A DNA stretch of 64,000 nucleotides from Pseudomonas extremorientalis (GTDB lineage Bacteria; Pseudomonadota; Gammaproteobacteria; Pseudomonadales; Pseudomonadaceae): positions 1 through 64,000 of the forward strand of contig NZ_MDGK01000024.1 in NCBI RefSeq assembly GCF_001870465.1, given 5' to 3'. Below are positions 1-9,212 of the stretch, one piece after another. Under the pieces are notes generated by a model. The model was not told the DNA's origin, searched no databases, and saw only the letters and a list, made by a program, of their open reading frames with translations. The translations under genes and the position numbers were made by a program. Each line of letters starts with the position of its first letter. The stretch's first letter is position 1.

Positions 1-231
1 GTTGACCGGGAGAGATACGCTCATGTTGTTGACCTTATTGTATGAGGCAGTCGCTGTTGGATCGGCACAGTCAACCGCTCACCGTCACCGAGTCGCTTAT
101 CGTTGTTGTTGCACGCTGGAATCGATCCTATGCCTGCCAACGAACGTCGCGGTAGCCCAAATCGGTCACGCACGTCCTCACCTTGCGCAAGCAGCGAAGG
201 TGCTCTCAGGTCGTTCAAAATCGGTGAAGGT

Positions 232-1206
232 TCAGCCGCGCGCAAAACCGCTGATGGCGGCGCGTGCCGTCTGGGACGGCAGCTCGGCGAACAGTTCCTG
301 GTACTCCGCGGCAAAATGGCTCAGGTGGTAAAAACCCCACTGGGCAGCGGCATCGCCGATGGAGAGGTCGCAGGCACGGGTCGACATCAAGGCCCGGCGC
401 ACGCCGTTGAGCCGCACCGAGCGCAGGTAGTTCAGCGGCGTGGTTTCGGCCACCGCACGGAAGCTGTTCTGCACGGTGCGCCGACTCACCTGGAGCCGCT
501 GGCACAACTCGATCACGCTGGGCACGTTGATCATTTCCGTGGTGGTCAGGCGGTGGCATTTCTCGACAATGAAACTGCGCGTAGAGCTGGGGCTGCGCTG
601 CTGCTTGTCACAGGCCGGATCGGTCATCAGTTGCAGCAGCTCACCGAGCATCGCCTGTTCCAGCACCATCTCTCGCTCCCGATCGCGCGTGCTGTCGAGG
701 TCATCGTCGGCCAGGGCCTGGGAGAACAACGCGAGCAATCGGCGGCGCGCCTGGGCGAAACGCTGGGGCGACACCTTGATCACCGGCTGGCGCAGCAGCA
801 GGTTGAGTTCCTTCGCCGACGCGGTCTGCTCCAGCGCCTGCTCGAACAGCTCACGCTCGAAGGTGATGGACAGCAGCTCCATGCCCATCGGCATGTGGAA
901 CATGAACTCCTCGCCACCGTGCAGGAAGAACAGGCTGCTGTCGTCCACGTCGCGCCCCTGCATGCGGATCGAACCGGGCACGTTGATCGGCACCGCGAAG
1001 CACATCTTGCCCCGAGGGGCCACGCCGTTCTGCACCACACGCTGGTTGATCTGTTCGAGGAACAAGTGGCAGCCGGCGGTCGTCAGCTGCATCAGTGTGC
1101 TTTCGGCGGAGCCGGCGGTCAGTTGGCTGTAGTCCTGGCTCCACTGCTGGACGGTGGCTGCATGCACATGGATATCGCGAAAATGGCTGATCGTCTGATT
1201 TTTCAT
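232..1206 (-). CDS. AraC-family transcriptional regulator
   Basis: A 324-residue protein with a C-terminal AraC-type helix-turn-helix pair: the first helix set lies around 'VIELCQRLQVSRRTVQNSFR' and the second around 'SIGDAAAQWGFYHLSHFAAEY'. The N-terminal 200 residues form a sensor region of the EutR/oxidative type without obvious conserved ligands. The frame is open upstream of 1206, but the ATG at 1206 is preferred because the upstream extension is arginine-rich and lacks conservation features. It is divergent from the aminotransferase at 1412, so it probably regulates that catabolic operon. The inducer is unknown. Confidence 0.85.
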   Translation of the reverse strand: MKNQTISHFRDIHVHAATVQQWSQDYSQLTAGSAESTLMQLTTAGCHLFLEQINQRVVQNGVAPRGKMCFAVPINVPGSIRMQGRDVDDSSLFFLHGGEEFMFHMPMGMELLSITFERELFEQALEQTASAKELNLLLRQPVIKVSPQRFAQARRRLLALFSQALADDDLDSTRDREREMVLEQAMLGELLQLMTDPACDKQQRSPSSTRSFIVEKCHRLTTTEMINVPSVIELCQRLQVSRRTVQNSFRAVAETTPLNYLRSVRLNGVRRALMSTRACDLSIGDAAAQWGFYHLSHFAAEYQELFAELPSQTARAAISGFARG

Positions 1207-1411
1207 GGAGTCGCAAGCCTCTGCCAGAAATTCTTGTTTTTTGATCGCCGCTGCGCTCGATAGTCGCACATAGCACACGTCCTGCAAATCGTTTGTGGGA
1301 TAGCCGGCGGGCTGGAGCAGGCACGTGTATAGGTGCCGATTCGGGATACCGGTCAGGAACGCGCACCGGAGATGATCGGCACACGTAAATCGACCTGTCA
1401 GAGAGACCGTC
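1207..1411. promoter_or_regulatory. Divergent control region between araC-type gene and aminotransferase operon
   Basis: This 205-base non-coding stretch must contain the promoters of both divergent genes. It holds a perfect 8-base inverted repeat, GTGCCGAT at 1333-1340 and ATCGGCAC at 1375-1382, 34 bases apart, close upstream of the aminotransferase. Such spaced half sites could bind the AraC-type protein, but this is inference. No clear sigma-70 boxes were assigned. Confidence 0.35.
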
Positions 1412-2788
1412 ATGAGTGAAGCCACACTAGAATCCCTGCACTTCGCGGATGCCCCGCGCATCCTCTCCAGCGCCCTGCCCGGCCCCAAGGCCAGCGAAGC
1501 CCTGGCGTTGTCGGCGCGCACCGAGTCGATGGCCCGTGGCGGCGGGCGCATGCCGGTGGCCATGGACCGTGCGTTCGGCGCAACCTTCAAGGACCCGGAC
1601 GGCAATACCTACATTGACCTGTCCGCTGGCGTCGGCGTCAGCAGCGTGGGCCGTTGCCACCCCAAAGTGGTGCAGGCCATCCGCGAACAGTCCGAAGTGC
1701 TGATGCATGCACTGGAAATCAACAGCACCCGGCGCACCGAGCTGGCCGCCAAGATGTCCGAGATCGCGCCCGACGGCTTGCGTGGTGACTGCATCACCTT
1801 TTTCACCCAAAGCGGCAGCGATGCACTGGAAGCCGCGATCAAGTTCGCCAAGCGCATCACCGGGCGGCACCAGATCATTGCTTTCCACGGCGGCTACCAC
1901 GGCGTGTGGAACGCGTCGGGCGCGCTGACCACCGGCACTGCCTACCGCAAAGGCTACGGCGCGCAGATGGGCGGTGTGATTCACGCGCCCTACCCGTATG
2001 CCTACCGTTTCCCGTTCGACACCACCCACAAGAGCGCCGAGCAGATCGCCGGCGACTACGTGGACTACCTGCTGAACACGCCCTACACCGCCGCCGATGA
2101 TGTGGCCGCAGTGATCGTGGAACCGGTACAGGGCGAAGGCGGCTACGTGCCGCCTTCGCCGGAGTTCCTGCAACTGCTGCGCAAGGCCTGCGACCGCAGC
2201 GGCACCTTGCTGATCGTCGATGAAGTGCAATCCGGCGCCGGGCGCACCGGCAAGATGTGGGCGGTGGAACACTCGGGCGTGAAACCGGACATGCTCACCT
2301 TCGGCAAAGGCATCGGCAGCGATCTGCCGATGGCCGGCCTGATCATGCGCTCGGACCTGGCGGCAAAGATTCCCGATGGCTCGATGCCCAACACGTTCGC
2401 CGCCAACTCGCTGTCGGCGGCCGTGGCGCTGACCAACATCAGCATCCTGCAGGACCCTGAACTGGACCTGCTCAACCGTGCCCATGCGCTGGGCCTGGAA
2501 GCCCAGGCCTACATTCGCGGCTTCAACAGCCCACTGGTCGGCGAAGTGCGCGGGCGCGGTTTGATGATCGGTATCGAATTGGTCGAAGACCCAGTCACCA
2601 AGGCGCCCCTGGCGGGTGAAAAGATCGGCCAGCTCATGGGCTACCTGCTCAACCACGGCGTGCTGATGATTCCCTGCGGTCGCTACAGCAACGTGATGCG
2701 CGTGATGCCGTCGCTGACCATCTCCCGTTCGTTGTTCTTCAAGGCACTGGACATCTTCGGCGACGCCCTGGCCGCCCTCAAGGCATGA
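1412..2788 (+). CDS. Class-III PLP aminotransferase
   Basis: A 458-residue fold-type I aminotransferase of subgroup III (the GabT, diaminobutyrate and taurine aminotransferase group). It moves an amino group, usually from an omega-amine, to an oxo-acid such as 2-oxoglutarate or pyruvate. Visible motifs are the FHGGYHG segment, the PLP-ring aspartate D270 in LIVDEVQSG, and the Schiff-base lysine K299 in TFGKGIGSD. Its stop is followed after 15 bases by the aldehyde dehydrogenase start, so the two are one operon. The likely pathway converts an amine to an aldehyde and then to an acid. The substrate cannot be told from sequence. Confidence 0.88.
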   Translation: MSEATLESLHFADAPRILSSALPGPKASEALALSARTESMARGGGRMPVAMDRAFGATFKDPDGNTYIDLSAGVGVSSVGRCHPKVVQAIREQSEVLMHALEINSTRRTELAAKMSEIAPDGLRGDCITFFTQSGSDALEAAIKFAKRITGRHQIIAFHGGYHGVWNASGALTTGTAYRKGYGAQMGGVIHAPYPYAYRFPFDTTHKSAEQIAGDYVDYLLNTPYTAADDVAAVIVEPVQGEGGYVPPSPEFLQLLRKACDRSGTLLIVDEVQSGAGRTGKMWAVEHSGVKPDMLTFGKGIGSDLPMAGLIMRSDLAAKIPDGSMPNTFAANSLSAAVALTNISILQDPELDLLNRAHALGLEAQAYIRGFNSPLVGEVRGRGLMIGIELVEDPVTKAPLAGEKIGQLMGYLLNHGVLMIPCGRYSNVMRVMPSLTISRSLFFKALDIFGDALAALKA

Positions 2789-2803
2789 CTCATGGAGCGC
2801 AAC

Positions 2804-4258
2804 ATGACTGAACACTTGAATCACTTCATCGCCGGCGCGTCGCTTGAAGCCTCCGATGGACGCCGCATCGACCTTATCGATCCGGTCACGGAACAGGTCT
2901 ACGCCCGTTCGGCACGCGGCACGGCCGACGACGTCAACCGCGCCGTGGGTGCTGCGCTCGAGCAACTCGAACGGGGCGCCTGGAGCCAACTCGACGGCGC
3001 CCAGCGTGGCCGGCTGCTGTCGAAACTGGCGGATCTGGTAGAGCGCGACAGCGAACGGCTCGCCGACCTGGACGCCAACGCCATCGGCCGCTCCCCCATC
3101 GAGCCGCGCCGCATGGACCTGCCCAATGCGATCGCCCACCTGCGCGCCGCCGCCGGCTGGGCCAACCAGCTCGAAGGACGCACCATCCCCACCGGCGGCT
3201 ACTTCGGCACCCGCACCCTCTCGTACACCGTACGTGAGCCGGTGGGGGTGGTCGGCGCTATCGTGCCGTGGAACTCGCCATTGATGATCACGGTCTGGAA
3301 GCTCGCCGCGTTGCTGGCGGCAGGCTGCACCGTGGTGGTCAAGCCATCGGAAGAGACCCCGCAGTCGGCCCTGCACCTGGCGGCGCTGGCGCAGGAAGCG
3401 GGTTTCCCGGACGGTGTGATCAACGTGGTCACAGGCTACGGCGCCGAAGTGGGCCGCGCCCTGTGCGAACACCCACACGTCGCCAAGATCAGTTTCACCG
3501 GCAGCCCCGAGGCCGGCCGCGAGATCCAGCGCACTGCCGGCGTGCTGTTCAAGCGCGTGGCCCTGGAACTGGGCGGCAAGAGCCCGCAGATTGTCTTCGA
3601 CGACGCCTCCTTCGATGACGCCTTGCGCGGTTGTGCCCTTGGCCTGTTCGCCAACCAGGGCCAGGTGTGTGCGGCCGGTTCGCGCATCCTCGTCCAGCGC
3701 AGCTTCGCCGAGCGCTTCGGCGCGGCGCTGGCCGAAGCGGCCCAGGCGGTCAACGTGGGCGACCCGCGCCAGCCCGGCGTACAGATGGGGCCAGTGGCCA
3801 AGAAAGCGCAGTTCGATCGCGTCAACCGCTACATCCAGCTGGGCATCGACCAGGGCGCTACGCTGCTGGCCGGCGGCGTGTCCACCCCTGCACGCGGCTG
3901 GTTCGTGCGCCCGACGATCTTCGCCAACGCCCGCAACGACATGGCGATTGCCCAGGACGAGATCTTCGGCCCGGTGGGCACGCTGATCCCCTTCGACACG
4001 GAAGACGAGGCCATCGCGCTGGCCAACGACTCCACCTATGGCCTCGCCGCCACGGTGTGGACCACCGACCTGGTGCGTGCGCACCGTGTCGCCGCAGCGG
4101 TGAAAGCCGGCGCGGTGGGCATCAACTGCTGGAGCCCGCTGGACGCCAACCTGCCCTGGGGCGGCGTCAAGACCAGCGGAATCGGACGTGAAGGCGGCTT
4201 CAGTGGCGCGCTGGCCTACACCGAAGAGAAGGTGATCACCGTACTGATGCCCGGCTGA
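2804..4258 (+). CDS. NAD(P)-dependent aldehyde dehydrogenase
   Basis: A 484-residue ALDH-superfamily enzyme that oxidises an aldehyde to a carboxylate in the cytoplasm. The family motifs are present: the catalytic cysteine C289 in NQGQVCAAG, the general-base glutamate in LELGGKSP, and the IVPWNSPL nucleotide-binding region. An in-frame ATG lies at 2792, but GGAG at 2794-2797 sits 6 bases before the ATG at 2804, which decides the start. It is co-transcribed with the upstream aminotransferase and probably oxidises the aldehyde that enzyme releases. Confidence 0.88.
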   Translation: MTEHLNHFIAGASLEASDGRRIDLIDPVTEQVYARSARGTADDVNRAVGAALEQLERGAWSQLDGAQRGRLLSKLADLVERDSERLADLDANAIGRSPIEPRRMDLPNAIAHLRAAAGWANQLEGRTIPTGGYFGTRTLSYTVREPVGVVGAIVPWNSPLMITVWKLAALLAAGCTVVVKPSEETPQSALHLAALAQEAGFPDGVINVVTGYGAEVGRALCEHPHVAKISFTGSPEAGREIQRTAGVLFKRVALELGGKSPQIVFDDASFDDALRGCALGLFANQGQVCAAGSRILVQRSFAERFGAALAEAAQAVNVGDPRQPGVQMGPVAKKAQFDRVNRYIQLGIDQGATLLAGGVSTPARGWFVRPTIFANARNDMAIAQDEIFGPVGTLIPFDTEDEAIALANDSTYGLAATVWTTDLVRAHRVAAAVKAGAVGINCWSPLDANLPWGGVKTSGIGREGGFSGALAYTEEKVITVLMPG

Positions 4259-4273
4259 GCCAGCGCACTGAGC

Positions 4274-4303
4274 GAGCCACCCTCGATATCGCCAGGGTGG
4301 CTC
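4274..4303 (+). terminator. Hairpin after aldehyde dehydrogenase
   Basis: A perfect inverted repeat, GAGCCACCCT at 4274-4283 and AGGGTGGCTC at 4294-4303, with a self-complementary CGATATCG core. The T-rich stretch comes only at about 4317, so it is either a weak terminator or an attenuating hairpin between the dehydrogenase and the cytochrome gene. Confidence 0.5.
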
Positions 4304-4343
4304 ACTCAACGGTGCATTTTTGATGATCGTTGGAGAGACCGTG

Positions 4344-4907
4344 ATGAACCCAGAAAACCCAACCATAATCGATCGTTATCCAACATCCCTGCGCCTGCTG
4401 CACTGGGTGCGCGCTGTGCTCGTCGTCGGCCTGCTGTGGGCCGGCTGGCACATGACCGGTATGAATGATGAAGTGGCGAGCAAATTCGAGCTCTATTACC
4501 CCTGGCACAAATCCTTTGGGGTGCTGGCGTTCCTGCTGGTGTTGACACAGATCGCCGTGCGCTCGCGCACTCCGAATATTCCGCAACCGCTGCAAACCCT
4601 GGAACGCTACGAACAGGTGTTATCCCGACTGACCCAACGTGCGATGTATGCGCTGTTGGTGATCGTGCCGCTGATGGGCTACTCCATGTCGAGCACCTTC
4701 ACCATGAGCGACGGTGTGTTCTTTTTCGGGGTCAACCTGCCCGAGTTGTTGCCGAAGAATGACGACTGGTTCGTGGTGTTCCAATGGCTGCACAAAACAC
4801 TCGCCTATACCCTGCTGGTGCTGATCGTGTTGCACATCGCAGGGGCGCTCAAGCACCGCTTCTACGACAAAGACCCGCGCAACAACGTGCTGCGCCGCAT
4901 GCTCTGA
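4344..4907 (+). CDS. Cytochrome b561-family membrane protein
   Basis: A 187-residue inner-membrane protein with four hydrophobic segments and several membrane-facing histidines (the LLHWVRA, YYPWHKSFG, QWLHKTLAY and IVLHIAG segments). This matches the bacterial cytochrome b561 di-haem family (YodB/CybB), which passes electrons between quinol and other acceptors. The ATG at 4344 is chosen because GGAGAG ends 6 bases upstream; an earlier in-frame ATG at 4320 lacks a ribosome site. A hairpin separates it from the aldehyde dehydrogenase, so co-transcription is uncertain. Confidence 0.8.
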   Translation: MNPENPTIIDRYPTSLRLLHWVRAVLVVGLLWAGWHMTGMNDEVASKFELYYPWHKSFGVLAFLLVLTQIAVRSRTPNIPQPLQTLERYEQVLSRLTQRAMYALLVIVPLMGYSMSSTFTMSDGVFFFGVNLPELLPKNDDWFVVFQWLHKTLAYTLLVLIVLHIAGALKHRFYDKDPRNNVLRRML

Positions 4908-4948
4908 AACAACCAGGCGTCGGCGCCAGGCGCCGACGCCCTTCCCTT

Positions 4949-6286
4949 CTAGAACGTCACCCAGACAATGAACTGCATGTAGGTGTTGGTCGACGCACTG
5001 CCACTTTGCAGACCGCCATTGCCCAACCACTTCTCGGGTTTGTAGAAGCCGATCAGCGGTGACAGCGTGATGTTATCCGTCACCATCCAGTCCAGGAACA
5101 GGTCGACCTCGCGGGCGCTGAAATCCCGCTCCTGCTTGCGGGAAAGCTGGTGGTAATCGAAGGCCATCGCATTGAGGGTCAATGTATCGGTGGGCCGGAC
5201 GGAGAGCAGCACATCGTTGATCCGCATGTTCGAGGTCACGGAACCGGCGTAATTCGTCGCTATCTCACCTTGGTAGCGTTTGCGGAAGCCACCCTGGAAC
5301 AGGAAATCCCAGCCTTCGGAATAACGCGAATAGCGATAACTCACGGTCGGCTGCCATTTGACGTCGGCGAAGGTATAGCCCGCGTCGAAGAACATCGCCC
5401 GCTGCGAGCCGGAACGTTTTTCCTGGCGCGCCACTTCGAAGGCAAAGTCGGCACTCTCGATCCCGGCATTGCCCTGCCCGCGCAGGCTGTAGATGTTCAT
5501 GCCCTTGCGCTCGAGCCGATCACCGAAGGCGTAGCGCTCCTCCACATCCAGGCCGCGAACGTAGGTAGAGCCGATGGAGCCGAGGGGTGTGGTGTAGTCA
5601 ACCGTGGCCGCCGCCACTTCGGTCTTGGACTGTCCGGGGTTATCCGATTTCAGCCAGATCAGGCTGCCGTGAAGGCCATCCTTGCCACCCAGCTTGAGCA
5701 CCGCCGTGTTGCCGAACGCCAGGCGCTGGCCCAGGTAGAACGCGCCGCCACGGTTGAAGCGCCCGTCACGCACACCCTCGATGGGGCTGAAGGCATTGCC
5801 GGGGTTGAAGCCATCGTCGGTGATCAGGAAACCGTCCACCGTCACCAGCTGGCGGCCGAAGGAAAAGTCGACGCCGTCCTGGCCCAGGGCGGGCACCAGG
5901 TCACCTGAGCGCCAGCCCAGGAAGGCATCTTCCACCGCGGTGCGGCGCTCGTTGCCGGCAGTGATCGCACCGGTGTCGCCATCGCCCCAGGTGCCGGAGC
6001 TGAGCAGGCTGAACCCGCCGTAGACCGACCCGGCGATGAGCTTGTCCGTCGAGCCGTTGAGGCCATATTTGGCATAGCCTTCCTGCCAACGCATGCTGCC
6101 GGGCGCCTTCTGCGGGTCGCCGAGGTAGTTGCGGGTGCTGCCGAACCAGCCAAAGCCGGCGCCCAGTTCCGCGTTCAACAGCGTGCCGCCGTCGTCTTCG
6201 TTATAGAGCGTGTAGGCGTGGGCCTGCGGCTCGAAGGCACAGAGTGCAACCAGCGAAAGCAGGGGGGCATAGGGGGGGGGGCGCAT
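4949..6286 (-). CDS. Outer-membrane beta-barrel protein (alginate-export/porin-like)
   Basis: A 445-residue exported protein with a signal peptide ending near AHA (residues 22-24). It has many alternating amphipathic strands and ends in an aromatic residue (FIVWVTF), as outer-membrane barrels do. The pattern resembles the alginate-export/AlgE-like porin group, but the substrate is unknown. AGGAGA precedes the start. Codons 3-5 lie in a run of ten C on the coding strand (6272-6281), with a second run of six C nearby, so replication slippage could switch the gene off. It is divergent from the twelve-gene operon starting at 6493 and may be its outer-membrane entry point. Confidence 0.7.
   Translation of the reverse strand: MRPPPYAPLLSLVALCAFEPQAHAYTLYNEDDGGTLLNAELGAGFGWFGSTRNYLGDPQKAPGSMRWQEGYAKYGLNGSTDKLIAGSVYGGFSLLSSGTWGDGDTGAITAGNERRTAVEDAFLGWRSGDLVPALGQDGVDFSFGRQLVTVDGFLITDDGFNPGNAFSPIEGVRDGRFNRGGAFYLGQRLAFGNTAVLKLGGKDGLHGSLIWLKSDNPGQSKTEVAAATVDYTTPLGSIGSTYVRGLDVEERYAFGDRLERKGMNIYSLRGQGNAGIESADFAFEVARQEKRSGSQRAMFFDAGYTFADVKWQPTVSYRYSRYSEGWDFLFQGGFRKRYQGEIATNYAGSVTSNMRINDVLLSVRPTDTLTLNAMAFDYHQLSRKQERDFSAREVDLFLDWMVTDNITLSPLIGFYKPEKWLGNGGLQSGSASTNTYMQFIVWVTF
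6262..6281 (-). repeat. Homopolymeric C tracts in the signal-peptide codons
   Basis: The plus strand shows ten G at 6272-6281 and six G at 6262-6267. On the coding strand these are C runs inside codons 2-9 of the outer-membrane barrel gene, directly after its ATG. Long single-base runs at this position are a classic substrate for slipped-strand phase variation of surface proteins. Confidence 0.6.
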
Positions 6287-6492
6287 GACGTCTCTCCTGT
6301 TTTTATATTTATGAGGCGAGACACGAGTGTTCCGATTGCGGCGTGCAGGCGTTAACCCAAATCAGCATGTGCGGGGCTGCTCAAAACATTCCCCCCTCCT
6401 CCCTCATTGGTTGCCGTTTTGGGCTACGGCCCGAGAACGCCATCCCCCTATGCTGGGCCCATAAGAACCATAAAAAAACCGAGGCACCCGTC

Positions 6493-6885
6493 ATGAGCGT
6501 TTCATCCCCCTCCCCGCTGTTCCGTCAGGCGCTGTGTCTGCTGACTCTCACTGCCTGCAGCGTGCTGTCGTCGGTCGCCACCGCCCACCATTCGTTCGCC
6601 TTGTTCGACCAGACCCGCACGGTCACGGTCAAGGGCGTGGTGGAGCGCTTCGCCTGGACCAACCCCCACATCACCCTTTACCTCGATGCCGACGGGCCGC
6701 CGCCCCAGCGCTACAAGATCGAGACCGGCAGCGTCAACGCCTTGCAACGCACCGGCTGGAGCGCGGACTCGATCAAGGCCGGCGACATCGCCGAGGTGTC
6801 CTTCAAGCCCCTGAAAAACGGTGAACCCGGCGGGCTCCTTGTCGAGATCAAGATCGGCGACGTGGTGCTCTCGGGCGGCGGATAG
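6493..6885 (+). CDS. DUF6152-like secreted protein
   Basis: A 130-residue protein with a signal peptide (hydrophobic stretch FRQALCLLTLTACSVLSSVATA), followed by the AHHSFALFD motif typical of the DUF6152 family, and a short beta-rich domain. The double histidine right after the cleavage site could bind metal, but that is inference. The ATG at 6493 is used because the upstream extension has no signal character. It is the first gene of the twelve-gene same-strand run and is followed 61 bases later by another exported protein. The function of the family is not established. Confidence 0.65.
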   Translation: MSVSSPSPLFRQALCLLTLTACSVLSSVATAHHSFALFDQTRTVTVKGVVERFAWTNPHITLYLDADGPPPQRYKIETGSVNALQRTGWSADSIKAGDIAEVSFKPLKNGEPGGLLVEIKIGDVVLSGGG

Positions 6886-6946
6886 ATCGCCCCTGCCCTG
6901 CGCCACGACATCCGAACTGCATCGATCCGCCGCGTGGAGACACCCC

Positions 6947-7693
6947 ATGAAACCGACACGAACCTTGCTCGCCCTGGCCGTGGTCCTCGTGACCTGCGCC
7001 GGCATCGGCAACGCCGCGACAACACCGAATAAACACCGCCCCGACATCAGCGGCACCTGGGAAAGAACCCCGGACGACTGGTTCGGCGAGAACCCGGACG
7101 ACCCTGTGCACCCGGGCGGGCCGATGGACCTCAAGGCGCCCTACGCCGCCGAATACGCCGCACTCAAGAAGAAACAGGCGGCGGCCAACGAAGCCGGGAC
7201 GCCGCTGGCCACCACCAGCTCACGGTGCCTGCCCGAGGGCATGCCGACACTGATGGCGGCGCTGTTCCCGATCCAGATCATCCACGACGACCAGGACGTG
7301 ATAGTGCTCGGCGAGTACCTGCAACAGGTCCGCCGCATCCGCTTGAACCAGGCCATGCCGCCCAAGGAAAAGCTCGACCCGCTCTACCAGGGCCATTCCC
7401 GTGGGCACTGGGAAGGCGACACCCTGGTGGTGGAGACCCAGCGGGTGCGTACGGATGTGCGGTTCTATGACGTGCCCCATGGCCCGGACATGAAGATCAC
7501 CGAACGCATACGCCTGCGCGGGCCGGACCGCCTGGAAGACCAGGTGCTGATCGAAGACCCGCAGGTGCTTGCCACGCCCTATCGCTTCACCTTCGAGTAC
7601 AAACGCTCCAGCTACGCCATCCAGGAGTACGTCTGCGAAAACAACCAGATCGTGATCGACAGCGAGGGCAAGGCGTCCCTCAGCCTTGAGTGA
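6947..7693 (+). CDS. Exported protein of unknown function
   Basis: A 248-residue protein with a clear signal peptide (hydrophobic LLALAVVLVTCAGIGNAA). The mature part begins with a PDISGTWER motif, has a single cysteine in SSRCLPEGMP and a second in YVCENN, and contains a GHWEGDTLVVET segment. Proteins of this type are usually annotated as hypothetical and often sit beside DUF6152 and DUF6644 genes, as here. The start at 6947 gives the signal peptide. It is 10 bases from the next gene and clearly co-transcribed. No enzymatic motif is recognised. Confidence 0.6.
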   Translation: MKPTRTLLALAVVLVTCAGIGNAATTPNKHRPDISGTWERTPDDWFGENPDDPVHPGGPMDLKAPYAAEYAALKKKQAAANEAGTPLATTSSRCLPEGMPTLMAALFPIQIIHDDQDVIVLGEYLQQVRRIRLNQAMPPKEKLDPLYQGHSRGHWEGDTLVVETQRVRTDVRFYDVPHGPDMKITERIRLRGPDRLEDQVLIEDPQVLATPYRFTFEYKRSSYAIQEYVCENNQIVIDSEGKASLSLE

Positions 7694-7703
7694 GGTTGAC
7701 CGC

Positions 7704-9191
7704 ATGGAACGCTCGATAATCCTCGGCGGCATGCTGCTATCGCTGGCCCTCACGGCAAACGCGTGGGCAGAAGTGCCACGCATGCCCACGGCGATTGCCA
7801 TCCCGCCGTCGGGCCAGTTGCCGCTGTCGTCGGCCAGGCGTCCCGGCACCGAATACAGCGACCTCGACAGGTACGGCTACACCGAGGAAGAGTTTTACCT
7901 GCAAGGCGTCGCCCCGGCCATTACCGCCGCGGGTCAAACCCTGCTGGAGGCGCCTTACACCACGCGCATCCTGGTGCGTAAGCCAATGGACCCGGCGCGG
8001 TTCAACGGCACCGTGGTGATCGAGCCGTTCAGTTGGTTCGGCGAGCGCGGTGCCGGCTGGATCCTGACCCGTGACTACCTGCTGCGGCGCGGCTATGCGT
8101 TTGTCGGGTACACCCTGAACCTCAACCAGCCGGCCGTTGATCCGAAGTTCATCGCGGACACCCCGGCGGCCGAGGCCGATGGGATTACCCAGTACGGGCG
8201 GATCGTGAACTTCGAGTTCATGCGCCGCTTCGACTTCGCACGGTACGCGCCGCTGGGTACCTATTACGACCCGCAACGTTTCACCCGGGGCAACGCGCCC
8301 GACCCGTTCGTGCCGCAATCCCAGGGCATCGGCGCGCAACTCGCGTTGCTGCTCAAGACCCCGGCGACACAAGGTCCACTGGCCGGCTTCGCCGTACAGC
8401 GCGTGTATGTGAACAGCTGGGCGGTGACCGCCCAGGTCTGGATGGACTACCTCGACCAGGGCCGCCACCAGCAATGGCGCATGCCCGACGACACACCACT
8501 GATCGATGCCTACATGACCGGCCGCATGGCCTATGGCGAAGTCGGTGGCGACGTGATCCGGCTGCCACGCCGGATGCCCGAGGGCGTGCCGTTCGTGACC
8601 GTCTACAGCCAGTCCGAACTGATGCATGACGTGCTCGAAGGCATCCCCCTGCCGCCGGACACCGACAGCCCGCAGGTGCGCTACTACGAAGTCACCGGCA
8701 TGCCCCACCTGCGCCTGGCCGACCTCGGCACGCAGCATACCGAACGGTTCGCCGCCGATGTCGGCAAGGGCGACGACCCACGTTGCCAGACGCTGTACGA
8801 CGAACCGGTGGAACTGGTGGTGTCGGCGCTGCTCGAGCGCATGGATCAATGGGTGCGCGAGGGCACCCCCATGCCCCGTGCGTCCCGGGTGGTGCGTGAC
8901 GGCAAAGCCGCTGCGCGCGCGCCCTCCACCGGCAACCTGCTGGGCGGCGTGCGCCCGCCGTGGGTGCAGGTGCCCAGCGCGACTTACCTCACCGACCAGG
9001 AGACCGGCTGCGGGCTGATCTACGACACCAAGGTGCCTTATGCGAAGGACGTGCTTGGCCGGCGCTATGGAAACTTCAACCGCTACGCCCAGAAATTCGA
9101 AGAGGCCAAGGCCCAGTCGGTCAAGGAAGGCTACCTGCTTCCAGACGATGCGGCGGGCCTGCGCCCGATCGCCACGCCCCAAGACTTCTAA
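7704..9191 (+). CDS. Alpha/beta hydrolase domain-containing exported protein
   Basis: A 495-residue protein with an N-terminal signal peptide (hydrophobic IILGGMLLSLALTANAWA). The body has the layout of the 'alpha/beta hydrolase domain' family (PF20091-like): an early FNGTVVIEPFSW segment, the YVNSWAVTAQ region where a nucleophile serine would sit, and a late PHLRLADLGTQH segment that could supply the histidine. The classic GxSxG is not intact, so activity is uncertain. The ATG at 7704 is preferred over one at 7686 because it gives a normal signal peptide. It lies inside the 6493-15557 operon and would act in the periplasm, perhaps releasing cargo from a complex. Confidence 0.6.
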   Translation: MERSIILGGMLLSLALTANAWAEVPRMPTAIAIPPSGQLPLSSARRPGTEYSDLDRYGYTEEEFYLQGVAPAITAAGQTLLEAPYTTRILVRKPMDPARFNGTVVIEPFSWFGERGAGWILTRDYLLRRGYAFVGYTLNLNQPAVDPKFIADTPAAEADGITQYGRIVNFEFMRRFDFARYAPLGTYYDPQRFTRGNAPDPFVPQSQGIGAQLALLLKTPATQGPLAGFAVQRVYVNSWAVTAQVWMDYLDQGRHQQWRMPDDTPLIDAYMTGRMAYGEVGGDVIRLPRRMPEGVPFVTVYSQSELMHDVLEGIPLPPDTDSPQVRYYEVTGMPHLRLADLGTQHTERFAADVGKGDDPRCQTLYDEPVELVVSALLERMDQWVREGTPMPRASRVVRDGKAAARAPSTGNLLGGVRPPWVQVPSATYLTDQETGCGLIYDTKVPYAKDVLGRRYGNFNRYAQKFEEAKAQSVKEGYLLPDDAAGLRPIATPQDF

Positions 9192-9212
9192 CCCCACGAG
9201 GAAGGTACGCCG

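Noticed and set aside
1427..4366. A 979-codon open frame antisense to the aminotransferase and aldehyde dehydrogenase
   Set aside because: It is a shadow of GC-rich genes on the other strand. Its composition is dominated by His, Gly, Ala and Arg with no domain, and the plus-strand genes have clear motifs.
7704..9191. A true secreted lipase or esterase with the GxSxG elbow
   Set aside because: The elbow motif is not intact in the sequence, so only the broad alpha/beta hydrolase domain call is kept.
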